From the NCBI GenBank assembly GCA_035534535.1, contig DATLRS010000037.1, positions 1 through 31,279 on the forward strand: 31,279 nt of DNA. Direction: 5' to 3'. The DNA comes from DATARH01 sp035534535. Lineage in GTDB: Bacteria > Pseudomonadota > Alphaproteobacteria > ATCC43930 > CGMCC-115725. This document shows, piece by piece, positions 8,979 through 16,317 of this stretch. Position 1 is the first letter of the stretch. Every line of letters starts with the position of its first letter. Under the pieces are notes generated by a model, which was not told the DNA's origin, made no database searches, and worked only from the letters and a program-made list of their open reading frames with translations. The translations under genes were made by a program, and so were the position numbers.

Positions 8979-9955
8979 CGCGTCCGCTCGAGCAGCTGAA
9001 CGCCGATCTCGACAGCACTCTTGATGATGCGGTCGTGCCGCTTGAGGCTGGCCTCGACCCGGTTCAGCCGCGCCTCGACCGAGCTGCGGGGTTCGCCGTT
9101 TGCCACCGGCTCCCGGACTGTGCGGGCCGCGGCGCTTTTGCCGGCGAGATCGCGCCGCAGTTCGTCGGCCACTTCGTCGGCGATGGCCTCGGTAATGTGC
9201 GTCGTCTCATCCAACGCACCGAACAGCAGGAGGCGGGAGCACAGCGTATTGATCCGCCGCGGGATTCCGTCCGTATGGCGATGGATCGTGGCAAACGCCG
9301 CCTCTTCGAAGGAGGGCAGGCCGGACCAGCCGGCGGTCGTAAGGCGGTGCTCGATATAGGCGCGGGTCTCTGCGGCGTCGAGCGGACCCAGATGGTAGGA
9401 GGCGAGGACCCGCTGGCGCAGCTGCTCCAGCTCTTCGCCGGCCAGCATGTGGCGGAACTGCGGTTGTCCGAGAAGCACGCCCTGGAACGGCGCGCGGCCG
9501 CCGATCGTGATGTTCGACAGCATGCGCAGTTCCTCCAGCGCACCGATCGGCAGGTTCTGCGCCTCGTCGACCACCAGGAGGCAACGTCTGCCGCTGCGCT
9601 GCTGATCGGTGAAGTGTCGCTCCAGGCGCTGCAGCAGGCTGGCCTTGTCCTCGCCGGGTGCCGACAGGCCGAAGCCGGCGACGACCATGCGCAGCAGATC
9701 GTCGCCACCGAGCTGCGTCGTCAACAGCCTGACCGCAACGTATTTGCGCTGGTCGAGCTGCGACCACAGGCGCTCGACGAGCATCGTCTTGCCGGCACCG
9801 ATCTCGCCGGTGATGACGATGAACCCTTCCTCCTGCGCCAGCCCGTAGACGAGATGAGCCATCGCTCGGCTATGCTCCCGGCTGCCAAAGAAAAATTGGC
9901 CGTCGGGCGTCAGTTGGAACGGCATCGTCGTAAGCTTGTAGTAATCCGCGTACAT
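8975..9955 (-). CDS. XrtA-system ExeA-like AAA ATPase (TIGR03015-like)
   Basis: This 326-residue ATPase begins MYADYYKLTTMPFQLTPDG. It has Walker A GEIGAGKT (50-57), Walker B CLLVVDEAQ (Asp130, Glu131), a GQPQF sensor-like segment and a C-terminal region with RRINTLCSRLLLFG. It resembles ExeA/GspA ATPases and the ATPase regularly found in exosortase EPS operons. It probably uses ATP to assist assembly or secretion at the inner membrane; its exact role is not known. The ATG at 9955 is preferred over an in-frame TTG at 9967 because an AGGGA ribosome site (9960-9964) lies four bases upstream of the ATG. The last 80 residues are charged and not clearly membrane-bound. Confidence 0.9.
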   Translation of the reverse strand: MYADYYKLTTMPFQLTPDGQFFFGSREHSRAMAHLVYGLAQEEGFIVITGEIGAGKTMLVERLWSQLDQRKYVAVRLLTTQLGGDDLLRMVVAGFGLSAPGEDKASLLQRLERHFTDQQRSGRRCLLVVDEAQNLPIGALEELRMLSNITIGGRAPFQGVLLGQPQFRHMLAGEELEQLRQRVLASYHLGPLDAAETRAYIEHRLTTAGWSGLPSFEEAAFATIHRHTDGIPRRINTLCSRLLLFGALDETTHITEAIADEVADELRRDLAGKSAAARTVREPVANGEPRSSVEARLNRVEASLKRHDRIIKSAVEIGVQLLERTR

Positions 9956-9963
9956 AATATCCC

Positions 9964-11562
9964 TCAAAATGTCTTGTGCAGACTGACGACGACAATGTTC
10001 GACGACAGTTTGAACTGCGGCTGGTCCGAGGCGCGGTTGATGTAGGTGTAGCTGGCGCTGCCGGTCAGCGACGGATTGAACAGATAGTTGATCGACGCGG
10101 CAGCGGTGAACAGCTGCTCATTGACCACCGGCACCTGCGACAGCGTGATCCAGGAATACCCCAGCCCAAGCTGGGCCGTCGTCACGGGGTTAACGTCGTG
10201 GGCCCAACCCCAGTTCACCGTTGTTGCGCGCAGCGACACGCCCGATGCCGGTGCCACCTGCGCGACGACAAGGTCCTGCTCGCGATCGACGCCCAGCGAC
10301 AGGTGATCGCGCTCGTAGTCGATATAGCCGGTTCCCGAGATGCGCTTGATCCGCAACAGGCTCAGCTGCAGCCCGAGCAGCGGATTGTGGATCGGCAATG
10401 GCAGCAGCGTCCGGGCGTCGACCGTCTGGCCCGCGAGGTTGTTCGACAACGCCAGGTTCTGCTCGATGTCCTGGCTGAACGTGTTGAGGCTGTCGGAATA
10501 GTCCGCGGTTACCCGGGTGAGCGGGGTGATTGCGTAGTTCAGCGCGGCGTAGGGGCTGGTGATCCCGTCATGCCGGCCGAACAGCACGATCAGATTGCGG
10601 TCGGGGGTGGGGGCGAAACGCGCCCCGATGCCCCACACCGCATCGTTGATGCCGACCGCCGGCACGCCGCCGAACCGCAGATCCTCGTAGCCGAGCGTGG
10701 TCAGCGCCGATATCGCACGGACGAGCGGATACTCGGTGGCGACGATCGCGCGACTTTGCCTCGTGTTGTTGAGCGCTCCGGTGCCGGTAGACCGCGAGGT
10801 GTCCAACAGCACGCGGGAGGTGAACCGGTCGAAATAGCTGCCGGTGATGAATGTCGCGGTCGCCTCATTGGTGATGGCGGTGGAATTTTGCGAGGCGCTG
10901 ACGCCCGGCGGCAGCAGCAGGTTCTGGCCGCCGCTGAAATTGTTGTCGGCAAAGGTGTAGCGCAGTTCGCCGATGCCGTACTCGCCAAAGCGCCGCTGCA
11001 CATAGGGCGCGCCGATAAAGGTGGTTACCTGGGTCAGCTGGCTCTGCGGCAGAGCCGAGGTCGTGAACAGGTTGGTCGGGCCGATCGCTGACAGTCCCGC
11101 GGTCGGGCCGAACGAGGCCAGATTAGACCCCAGACCCGGCGTCGTCGGCTGCTGGCTGGCATAGGCGTGCGCGTCGAAAAACAGCAGATCGGGGGCGAGG
11201 GTTGCGGTCCCGTTGGCGTAAAGATTATGGGCCAGGACATTCTGACCGGGCGTCAGCGCGTACCGATAGAGCGTCGGAGAGTAACTGAACTGGCCCGACA
11301 ACCGTGCGCTCTGGCCACTGATCGCCAGTCCCGGCGAGAGCGCGGTAATGAGGTCGGAGCGCCGGTTGGTCGGCGTCGCGAGGACGTTGTCGGTGAAGAT
11401 CTCCTGGTCCTGCAGCGACGGCGTGAACAGCCAGTCGCCCGCGCCGGCGGGCGGCGCTCTTGCCGCGATGCCGGCAAAGACCGCGACCGCGGCGATCGGG
11501 CAGACGCGGCGCACGCTTAAGGCGCCGCGTCGCCGCAGGATGCGTTCAGGTCGCGTAGACAT
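9964..11562 (-). CDS. XrtA-system outer-membrane beta-barrel protein (TIGR03016-like)
   Basis: The protein has 532 residues with an N-terminal signal peptide (basic start, VCPIAAVAVFAGIAA core, likely cleavage after PPAGAG). The mature part is rich in alternating polar/hydrophobic strands with aromatic ends, such as WLFTPSLQDQEIFTDNV, and it ends in HKTF with a C-terminal phenylalanine, the usual sign of an outer-membrane barrel. Its position among EPS secretion genes fits the large beta-barrel that accompanies exosortase A and is thought to provide an outer-membrane path for polysaccharide. Its start overlaps the upstream kinase-like gene by 17 bases and the ATPase ATG follows its stop by eight bases, so it is within the operon. 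Confidence 0.87.
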   Translation of the reverse strand: MSTRPERILRRRGALSVRRVCPIAAVAVFAGIAARAPPAGAGDWLFTPSLQDQEIFTDNVLATPTNRRSDLITALSPGLAISGQSARLSGQFSYSPTLYRYALTPGQNVLAHNLYANGTATLAPDLLFFDAHAYASQQPTTPGLGSNLASFGPTAGLSAIGPTNLFTTSALPQSQLTQVTTFIGAPYVQRRFGEYGIGELRYTFADNNFSGGQNLLLPPGVSASQNSTAITNEATATFITGSYFDRFTSRVLLDTSRSTGTGALNNTRQSRAIVATEYPLVRAISALTTLGYEDLRFGGVPAVGINDAVWGIGARFAPTPDRNLIVLFGRHDGITSPYAALNYAITPLTRVTADYSDSLNTFSQDIEQNLALSNNLAGQTVDARTLLPLPIHNPLLGLQLSLLRIKRISGTGYIDYERDHLSLGVDREQDLVVAQVAPASGVSLRATTVNWGWAHDVNPVTTAQLGLGYSWITLSQVPVVNEQLFTAAASINYLFNPSLTGSASYTYINRASDQPQFKLSSNIVVVSLHKTF

Positions 11563-12439
11563 TCGACCCGAAGGAATGCGTCTGCCAGCGGCTTACCTTG
11601 TTCAGCAACAGCGAGGTTCCGGGACAGCTGCGGACCAGTCCGAGTGCGGCTTCGACATCGCCCTGCTGGGTGCTGCCGGCCGCCACCACGAGCACGACCT
11701 GGCCGACCAGCGGCGCCAGCAGGTGCGCCCGGCTGCTCGACAGGCAGGGTGGCACATCCATGATGATCAGCCGGTCCGCGTAGCGGCGCGCCAGATCGGC
11801 GATGGCGCCCGCCGCGCCGTCGCCGGCGAAGGCCGCGGGAGAATTGCTCGCATCGCCGCCGATCGGGAGAAAATCGAGCGTCGCGATGCAGGTCGCCACC
11901 AGCAGCCCGCTCGGGTCGAGGCTGCGATTGGCGGCGAGGTCGATCAGACCCGGGGCACCCGATAGCCCCAGCAGATCGCCAAGCGAGCCCGGTTTTCCGT
12001 CGGCATCGATCAAGAGAACGCGCCGGCCGTCTTGCCGCGCGATGCCGACCGCGAGGTTGATCGCATTAAAGCTCTTGCCTTCGCCCGGAAAGGCGCTGGT
12101 GACCATGACCAGCCTGGAGCGGGGCAGGGTGCCGCCCTGGTTTTCGCCGCCGCTGCGTCGTACCAGCTCGGTTTGCGCGATGCGGAATTCCTCCGCAACC
12201 CGGGTGTTCGGCCCGCTCCAATCGACCATCCCGGCCCGCCGGAGTGCCGCCTCATCGATGACCGCGCTGCCTCCGTCGCGGGGGATGTCGACCGGCGCGA
12301 CACCGGGCGGTGCCTCACCGATTTCCGGCCGCGCGTCGGCGAGGATGGGCGCCGGGGCCGCACCCGTCCGTGCCGGGGCATCGTCGAGCCGGAGCGCCGC
12401 GCGCTCGATCAGATGCACGCGCCTGCCGTCGCTGCTCAT
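11546..12439 (-). CDS. BY-kinase-like polysaccharide ATPase (TIGR03018-like)
   Basis: The protein has 297 residues. After an 80-residue proline/alanine-rich N-terminus comes a P-loop domain of the bacterial tyrosine-kinase/MinD type: Walker A SAFPGEGKS (115-123), Walker A' VLLIDAD (141-147) and Walker B IIMDVPP (225-231). In EPS systems this cytoplasmic kinase pairs with the chain-length determinant encoded immediately upstream and controls polymer length through cycles of autophosphorylation. The usual C-terminal tyrosine cluster is absent; the end, FGSNVYAT, has one tyrosine. Its ATG overlaps the chain-length TGA (ATGA), consistent with making the two partners in equal amounts. Whether it is an active kinase is uncertain. 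Confidence 0.88.
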   Translation of the reverse strand: MSSDGRRVHLIERAALRLDDAPARTGAAPAPILADARPEIGEAPPGVAPVDIPRDGGSAVIDEAALRRAGMVDWSGPNTRVAEEFRIAQTELVRRSGGENQGGTLPRSRLVMVTSAFPGEGKSFNAINLAVGIARQDGRRVLLIDADGKPGSLGDLLGLSGAPGLIDLAANRSLDPSGLLVATCIATLDFLPIGGDASNSPAAFAGDGAAGAIADLARRYADRLIIMDVPPCLSSSRAHLLAPLVGQVVLVVAAGSTQQGDVEAALGLVRSCPGTSLLLNKVSRWQTHSFGSNVYAT

Positions 12440-13944
12440 GGCATCAGCCTCTGCTGAATGAGAATTCGTCCGGCCAGGCCGCCGTAGATCGCGATCAGGA
12501 CCACGACGGCCGCAGTCAGGGCCGCGGCCTGCGGATAATAGGTCCGGAGCCGCGGTGCCGAGACCATCGAGATGCCGCCAAGCACCGGAACCCCAAAGTC
12601 GCGCAACTGCCCGACATCGTTGATCGACTGATCGAGCTGGCCGAGCAGGACACCGCAAGCGCCGGCGGCGCCCAGCCCGGCGACCAGAACGATCGAGATC
12701 AACAAGATGCGGTTCGGGGCGATCGGGATGACCGGGACTGTCGGCGGATCAATCACCCGCAGTTTGACCTGATCGGCGCTGGTGTCGGCCGCTTTGGTAA
12801 TATTGGAGGATTCGCGGCGGGCGAGCAGCTCCTCGTAGTTCTTGCGGATCACATTGTAGTCGCGATCGAGGTTCTGGTACTGCGCCTCGACGCCGGGTGC
12901 GGCGCGCGCCAGCGCCTCCAACCGTTGGCGATCCTTGCGCGCCGTGTCGAGCCGCCCCCGCAGCGAGGCTACCGCCGCCTCGGAATCGATCAGCTGAAGA
13001 TGCAGCTGCGCGTATAGGGGGTTGGGGATGGCGCGGCCGCCGACCGCTGCCGCCGGGTGCCGCGTTGCGCTGGCGCGCAGCGAGGCGACGAGGCGGCGGG
13101 CGATGATCACGTCGGGGTTCTGATCGGTGTACATCGACTGCAGGTCGGCAAGGTGACGTTCTGCCGCGACGAGTTGCCCGTTCTGCGCCGCTCCGGCAGC
13201 GTCGCTGCCGAGCAGCGGCGGGGTGATCCGCACCTGCTGCTGCACCGCGGTAAGCTTCGCGGTGGCGTCGTGCAATTGGGCTCCCAGGTTCTGGACGTCG
13301 GCGCGGGCGTTGTCGAGCCGCGAGAAGCCGCCATTATTCTCCAGCGGCAGGATGTCGAGGTATTTGCGGCGAAAGTCCGCACGGCGCTGTTCGGCCGTGC
13401 GCAGCTGTGTCTCGTACGAGGCGATTTGCTGGCTGAGAAACTGCTGGGCGTTCTTCATGTCCGAGCGGTTCGTCCGGCTTGCCTCCTCCATGAAGATCGA
13501 TAGCAGTGCCGCCACCACGTCGTGTGCGAGCCGCGGGCTCGCGTTACGGTAGCTGATCGTGAAGATGTTGCGGTCTTGCGACTGCACCTTGATCGCTCCG
13601 GCCAGCCGCCGCACCAGCCGTTCGCGCTCTTCCGGGTTGGTGGCCTGCAGTTCGAGATCGGTCATGCCGATCAGCCGCTCGAGGTTGGGCCGGCTCAGCA
13701 GCGTCTTCTGCATGACCTCGATCTGGCCCGATGCCGCGGTGTCAACCGCGAGGCCGCGCAGCAGCGGCGTCAGGACCGCATCGGCGTCGACGTAGAGCCG
13801 CGCATCCGATTCGTAACTGTTCGGAATTACCGCGACCGCGACCCAGCCGACGAGGCACACCCCCCAGGTCACGGCGACCAGCGCCCAGCGCCACCGCCAT
13901 GCGGTGGCAAGGGGTTGCGCGATCATCGGGTACCAGCGCTCCAT
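12436..13944 (-). CDS. XrtA-system polysaccharide chain-length determinant (TIGR03007-like, Wzz/GNVR)
   Basis: The 502-residue protein has an N-terminal membrane helix (ALVAVTWGVCLVGWVAVAVI), a long periplasmic region with Gln/Ala/Arg-rich coiled coil (about 170-390), a second helix near 420-445 (ILLISIVLVAGLGAAGACGV) and a hydrophobic C-terminal helix (AAALTAAVVVLIAIYGG). The PNSYESDARLYVDADAVLTP opening is typical of Wzz-type co-polymerases. It would form a periplasmic ring that sets EPS chain length with the downstream ATPase. ATG 13944 has GGAGAGG (13949-13955) four bases upstream, so the open frame further upstream, back to 14058, is not used. It follows the export lipoprotein gene by 13 bases. 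Confidence 0.92.
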   Translation of the reverse strand: MERWYPMIAQPLATAWRWRWALVAVTWGVCLVGWVAVAVIPNSYESDARLYVDADAVLTPLLRGLAVDTAASGQIEVMQKTLLSRPNLERLIGMTDLELQATNPEERERLVRRLAGAIKVQSQDRNIFTISYRNASPRLAHDVVAALLSIFMEEASRTNRSDMKNAQQFLSQQIASYETQLRTAEQRRADFRRKYLDILPLENNGGFSRLDNARADVQNLGAQLHDATAKLTAVQQQVRITPPLLGSDAAGAAQNGQLVAAERHLADLQSMYTDQNPDVIIARRLVASLRASATRHPAAAVGGRAIPNPLYAQLHLQLIDSEAAVASLRGRLDTARKDRQRLEALARAAPGVEAQYQNLDRDYNVIRKNYEELLARRESSNITKAADTSADQVKLRVIDPPTVPVIPIAPNRILLISIVLVAGLGAAGACGVLLGQLDQSINDVGQLRDFGVPVLGGISMVSAPRLRTYYPQAAALTAAVVVLIAIYGGLAGRILIQQRLMP

Positions 13945-13948
13945 ATCG

Positions 13949-13955
13949 CCTCTCC
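13949..13955 (-). promoter_or_regulatory. Ribosome binding site of the chain-length gene
   Basis: GGAGAGG on the minus strand lies four bases before ATG 13944. It decides this start over the longer open frame that runs back into the preceding gene. Confidence 0.75.
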
Positions 13956-13957
13956 GG

Positions 13958-14596
13958 TCAGAACCAAGCCTGTGGAACGAATACGGCGTCACCCGGCTGC
14001 ATCGCGATATTCTGGCTGAGGTCGCCGTCCTTGAGCAGGTCGTCGAGGTGAACCTCATAGGTCTTCGGGCCGTTTGGCCCCTGCCGTACGACGAGCGTCC
14101 GGTTGCCGTCGGCGAACCGGGTCAGGCCATGGCAGGCGATGATGACGTCGAGCAGCGAGAGATCGGCCCGGTAGGGGATTGCGCTGATCTGGGCGACTTC
14201 CCCGACCACGCGAATCGCCCGGTTCGGCGGGCCCCGAAAGCCGTTCACCATGACGGTGACGTTCGGCTCCTGCACATATTTCTTCAGATTGGCCTCGATC
14301 TCGCGCGCCAGTTGTGATGGCGTCTTGCCCAGCGCCATCACGTCCGGACTGAGCGGCGTCGAAATCCGGCCATCGGGCCGCACCGGCGTCTGGACGCTCA
14401 GTTCGGGCGCGCGGTAGACGAAGACGTTGAGCGAATCCTCTGGGCCGATCAGATATTCCTGCGATGCCGGGGGGCGCCCCCCCGCCAGACCCGGATAGCT
14501 CGGGGCGCAGGCGGCCGTGCTTAACGCGACCGCTGTCAGGATGGTACAGCGGCCAAGCCGCCGGCGCCGAGGGTTGGTGCCCGGTTCAGTCGCCAT
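13958..14596 (-). CDS. XrtA-system polysaccharide export lipoprotein (Wza-like, TIGR03027-like)
   Basis: The protein has 212 residues. The N-terminus is basic, then hydrophobic, with a lipobox LSTAAC giving an acylated Cys30. The mature part has a polysaccharide biosynthesis/export domain (YLIGPEDSLNVFVYRAPELS, RPDGRISTPL, LAREIEANLKKYVQEPNVTV) followed by a SLBB-like segment (VVGEVAQISAIPYRADLSLL). It would anchor in the outer membrane and form the periplasmic part of the export channel. It is the first gene of the minus-strand operon; ATG 14596 has AGGGGG (14601-14606) four bases upstream. It is shorter than classical Wza (about 380 residues), as is usual for exosortase-linked members. Confidence 0.92.
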   Translation of the reverse strand: MATEPGTNPRRRRLGRCTILTAVALSTAACAPSYPGLAGGRPPASQEYLIGPEDSLNVFVYRAPELSVQTPVRPDGRISTPLSPDVMALGKTPSQLAREIEANLKKYVQEPNVTVMVNGFRGPPNRAIRVVGEVAQISAIPYRADLSLLDVIIACHGLTRFADGNRTLVVRQGPNGPKTYEVHLDDLLKDGDLSQNIAMQPGDAVFVPQAWF

Positions 14597-14976
14597 TATT
14601 CCCCCTGTTTGTCGGAGATGCAGGGGCAGCCACCCACACGCGCGCGGTCATCGCTGCGCCGTTGTCGGGTTGGTCGCGGGCACGCCGTGATGGCTTTCCG
14701 TGCCTCGCGCATGAGGCTCCCCTTCTGCAACTCCGATATCATAACCGGTGCATCCGCTCAACGATGCCCGTCAGAGATAGTTGCAAAAAATTTTACGGTG
14801 CGACCCCGTTTCCCCGCCCTTTGTAAAAGAAGCCTTACACACGATCGTCACCCTTTCCCGACGGGCTGCTTCCTGCGCGTAAGCGTCGCGCTGACTTAAG
14901 ATTTCAGAATCACAAGGAGATAGGTGAAAGTCGAAAAAAAATTTAGACGATTGTTCGGAAGATCGGAACCACCGGA
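14597..14976. other. Divergent intergenic region, expected promoter zone of the EPS operon
   Basis: No convincing gene is present here. The stretch becomes AT-richer than the flanks toward its right end and contains A/T tracts (around 14783-14793 and 14932-14942). It must hold the promoter of the minus-strand operon. I searched by eye for a sigma-54 element (TGGCAC-N5-TTGC) on both strands, because a PrsR-type activator is encoded nearby, and found no good match with correct spacing. The best -10-like hexamer (TATGAT on the minus strand, 14743-14738) lacks a properly spaced -35. Confidence 0.5.
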
Positions 14977-15321
14977 TCAAGCCCTTGTTATACGGCTGTC
15001 TACAAGACGCCCCTTTCCGAACCGGGTCATTTCATTTGTGGACAGCAAGCGAAACGGTCCATCGAGTGCATGCGACATACCGTAGCATGTATTTATAGCG
15101 TATCGCGTGTCCCTGTATGAAACCTGGAGTGCTTGTCCTTCACTAAGTATCCAACGTACCAGGAGAAGTTCGGGAAAATGCTCCGCGACAATACGACCAA
15201 CATCCTCATCGGTGGTGGCAATCAAGACCGCAGTTGGTGATGTGTCGGCGGTCTTACCGAATTTACGATTGTCGTCGCCATTGTGTGATAACCGTTGGAG
15301 AATCTGGAAGTATCGTGACAA
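14977..15321 (-). CDS. Possible 114-residue protein of unknown function
   Basis: An open frame of 114 codons from TTG 15321 to TGA 14977 gives a balanced, globular-looking sequence (TAVLIATTDEDVGRIVAEHF, then ALQVSYRDTRYAINTCYGMS). It lacks the arginine/proline bias of the shadow frames around it. The GC content is lower than in the neighbouring genes: 28-29 of 60 bases in the two lines I counted. I recognise no family. It is divergent from the sugar transferase and overlaps its start by seven bases, and would be upstream of the EPS operon on the same strand. No ribosome site is clear, and a later start is possible. Confidence 0.35.
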   Translation of the reverse strand: MSRYFQILQRLSHNGDDNRKFGKTADTSPTAVLIATTDEDVGRIVAEHFPELLLVRWILSEGQALQVSYRDTRYAINTCYGMSHALDGPFRLLSTNEMTRFGKGRLVDSRITRA

Positions 15322-16313
15322 CCCAGGCTAACATTTCGTTTGTGGCACGCCGTGATTGGGCACTCAGGCACGTTATTATTGTCGGAGCGCCAGGAGATGT
15401 CGCGCGCTTTGAGAGCTTTATTGCTACCGGCCGGTGTCGCGGGGTCGGCGAGATCCGCCTCGTGCCGACCAATCACGGCGGCCAGAGTGACGGCCTGATA
15501 GCGCAGCTCGCGCCCGAACGGTTACAGCGCGACCGAATCTGGGGAATCGTCGTGGCGGCCGGCGCCGATCGCTCGGTGCCGGCGAGCGTTTTGCTGGAGT
15601 TGCGCCTGCGCGGCATTCGGGTGCTCAGCGAAGCAGCTTTCTGGGAGCGTCAGGGCTGCTTGATAGATGTCGACGGTGCCGATGTCAGCTGGGTCCTGGA
15701 CCGCAACGGGTTTCGTCATGGGCCGGTTGCCGAAGTGGCGAAGCGGGCGCTCGACTTGGTCGTCGCCGCAGCCCTGATCGTGCTGACGCTGCCGTTGATG
15801 CTGCTGGTCGCGATCCTGATAAAGTGGGACGATCCCGGTCCGGCTCTCTATCGACAGGAGCGCGTCGGACTGCAGGGCCGGCGGTTCGTGCTGTACAAGT
15901 TCCGCAGCATGCGCCAGGACGCCGAGGCGCGGGGGGTTCCCCAGTGGGCGGCGGTCGGCGATCCCCGGGTCACCCAGATCGGCAGGTTCATTCGCTATAC
16001 GCGGATCGACGAACTGCCGCAGCTGTTGAACGTCGTGCGCGGCGAGATGTCGGTTGTCGGGCCGCGGCCGGAACGCCCCTACTTTGTTGACCAGCTCGCC
16101 GCACGCATCCCGTTTTATGCCCAACGGCACTGCGTCAAGCCCGGGATCACCGGCTGGGCGCAGGTCAAAGCCCCCTACGGCGCCTCGCTCGAGGACGCTC
16201 GCGGCAAGCTGCGCTACGACCTCTACTACATCAAGAACCGGAGCTTTCTGCTCGATCTGTGGATCCTGACCTGCACGGTGCGGACCGTCCTGCGTCAGGA
16301 AGGCTCCCGGTAG
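15315..16313 (+). CDS. Initiating sugar-phosphate transferase of the EPS system (TIGR03013-like)
   Basis: The protein has 332 residues. Residues 18-110 form a Rossmann-like region (HVIIVGAPGDVARFESFI; LLELRLRGIRVLSEAAFWER). One membrane helix follows (LVVAAALIVLTLPLMLLVAIL), then the bacterial sugar transferase catalytic domain with YRQERVGLQGRRFVLYKFRS, the RIDELPQLLNV motif, GEMSVVGPRPERPYFV and KPGITGWAQV. It would move a sugar phosphate from a nucleotide sugar to undecaprenyl phosphate, the first step of EPS synthesis. GTG 15315 has GGAAG five bases upstream. Exosortase-linked relatives usually have about 450 residues with extra N-terminal membrane helices; those are missing here and not encoded just upstream. 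Confidence 0.88.
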   Translation: MTTQANISFVARRDWALRHVIIVGAPGDVARFESFIATGRCRGVGEIRLVPTNHGGQSDGLIAQLAPERLQRDRIWGIVVAAGADRSVPASVLLELRLRGIRVLSEAAFWERQGCLIDVDGADVSWVLDRNGFRHGPVAEVAKRALDLVVAAALIVLTLPLMLLVAILIKWDDPGPALYRQERVGLQGRRFVLYKFRSMRQDAEARGVPQWAAVGDPRVTQIGRFIRYTRIDELPQLLNVVRGEMSVVGPRPERPYFVDQLAARIPFYAQRHCVKPGITGWAQVKAPYGASLEDARGKLRYDLYYIKNRSFLLDLWILTCTVRTVLRQEGSR

Positions 16314-16317
16314 CGTC

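Noticed and set aside
14771..14980. A 69-codon minus-strand frame before the export lipoprotein
   Set aside because: It has a weak start, low-complexity composition and no family resemblance; the region is better seen as promoter DNA.
15340..15370. A TGGCAC element resembling the -24 part of a sigma-54 promoter
   Set aside because: It lies inside the sugar transferase coding region and has no TTGC at the required distance.
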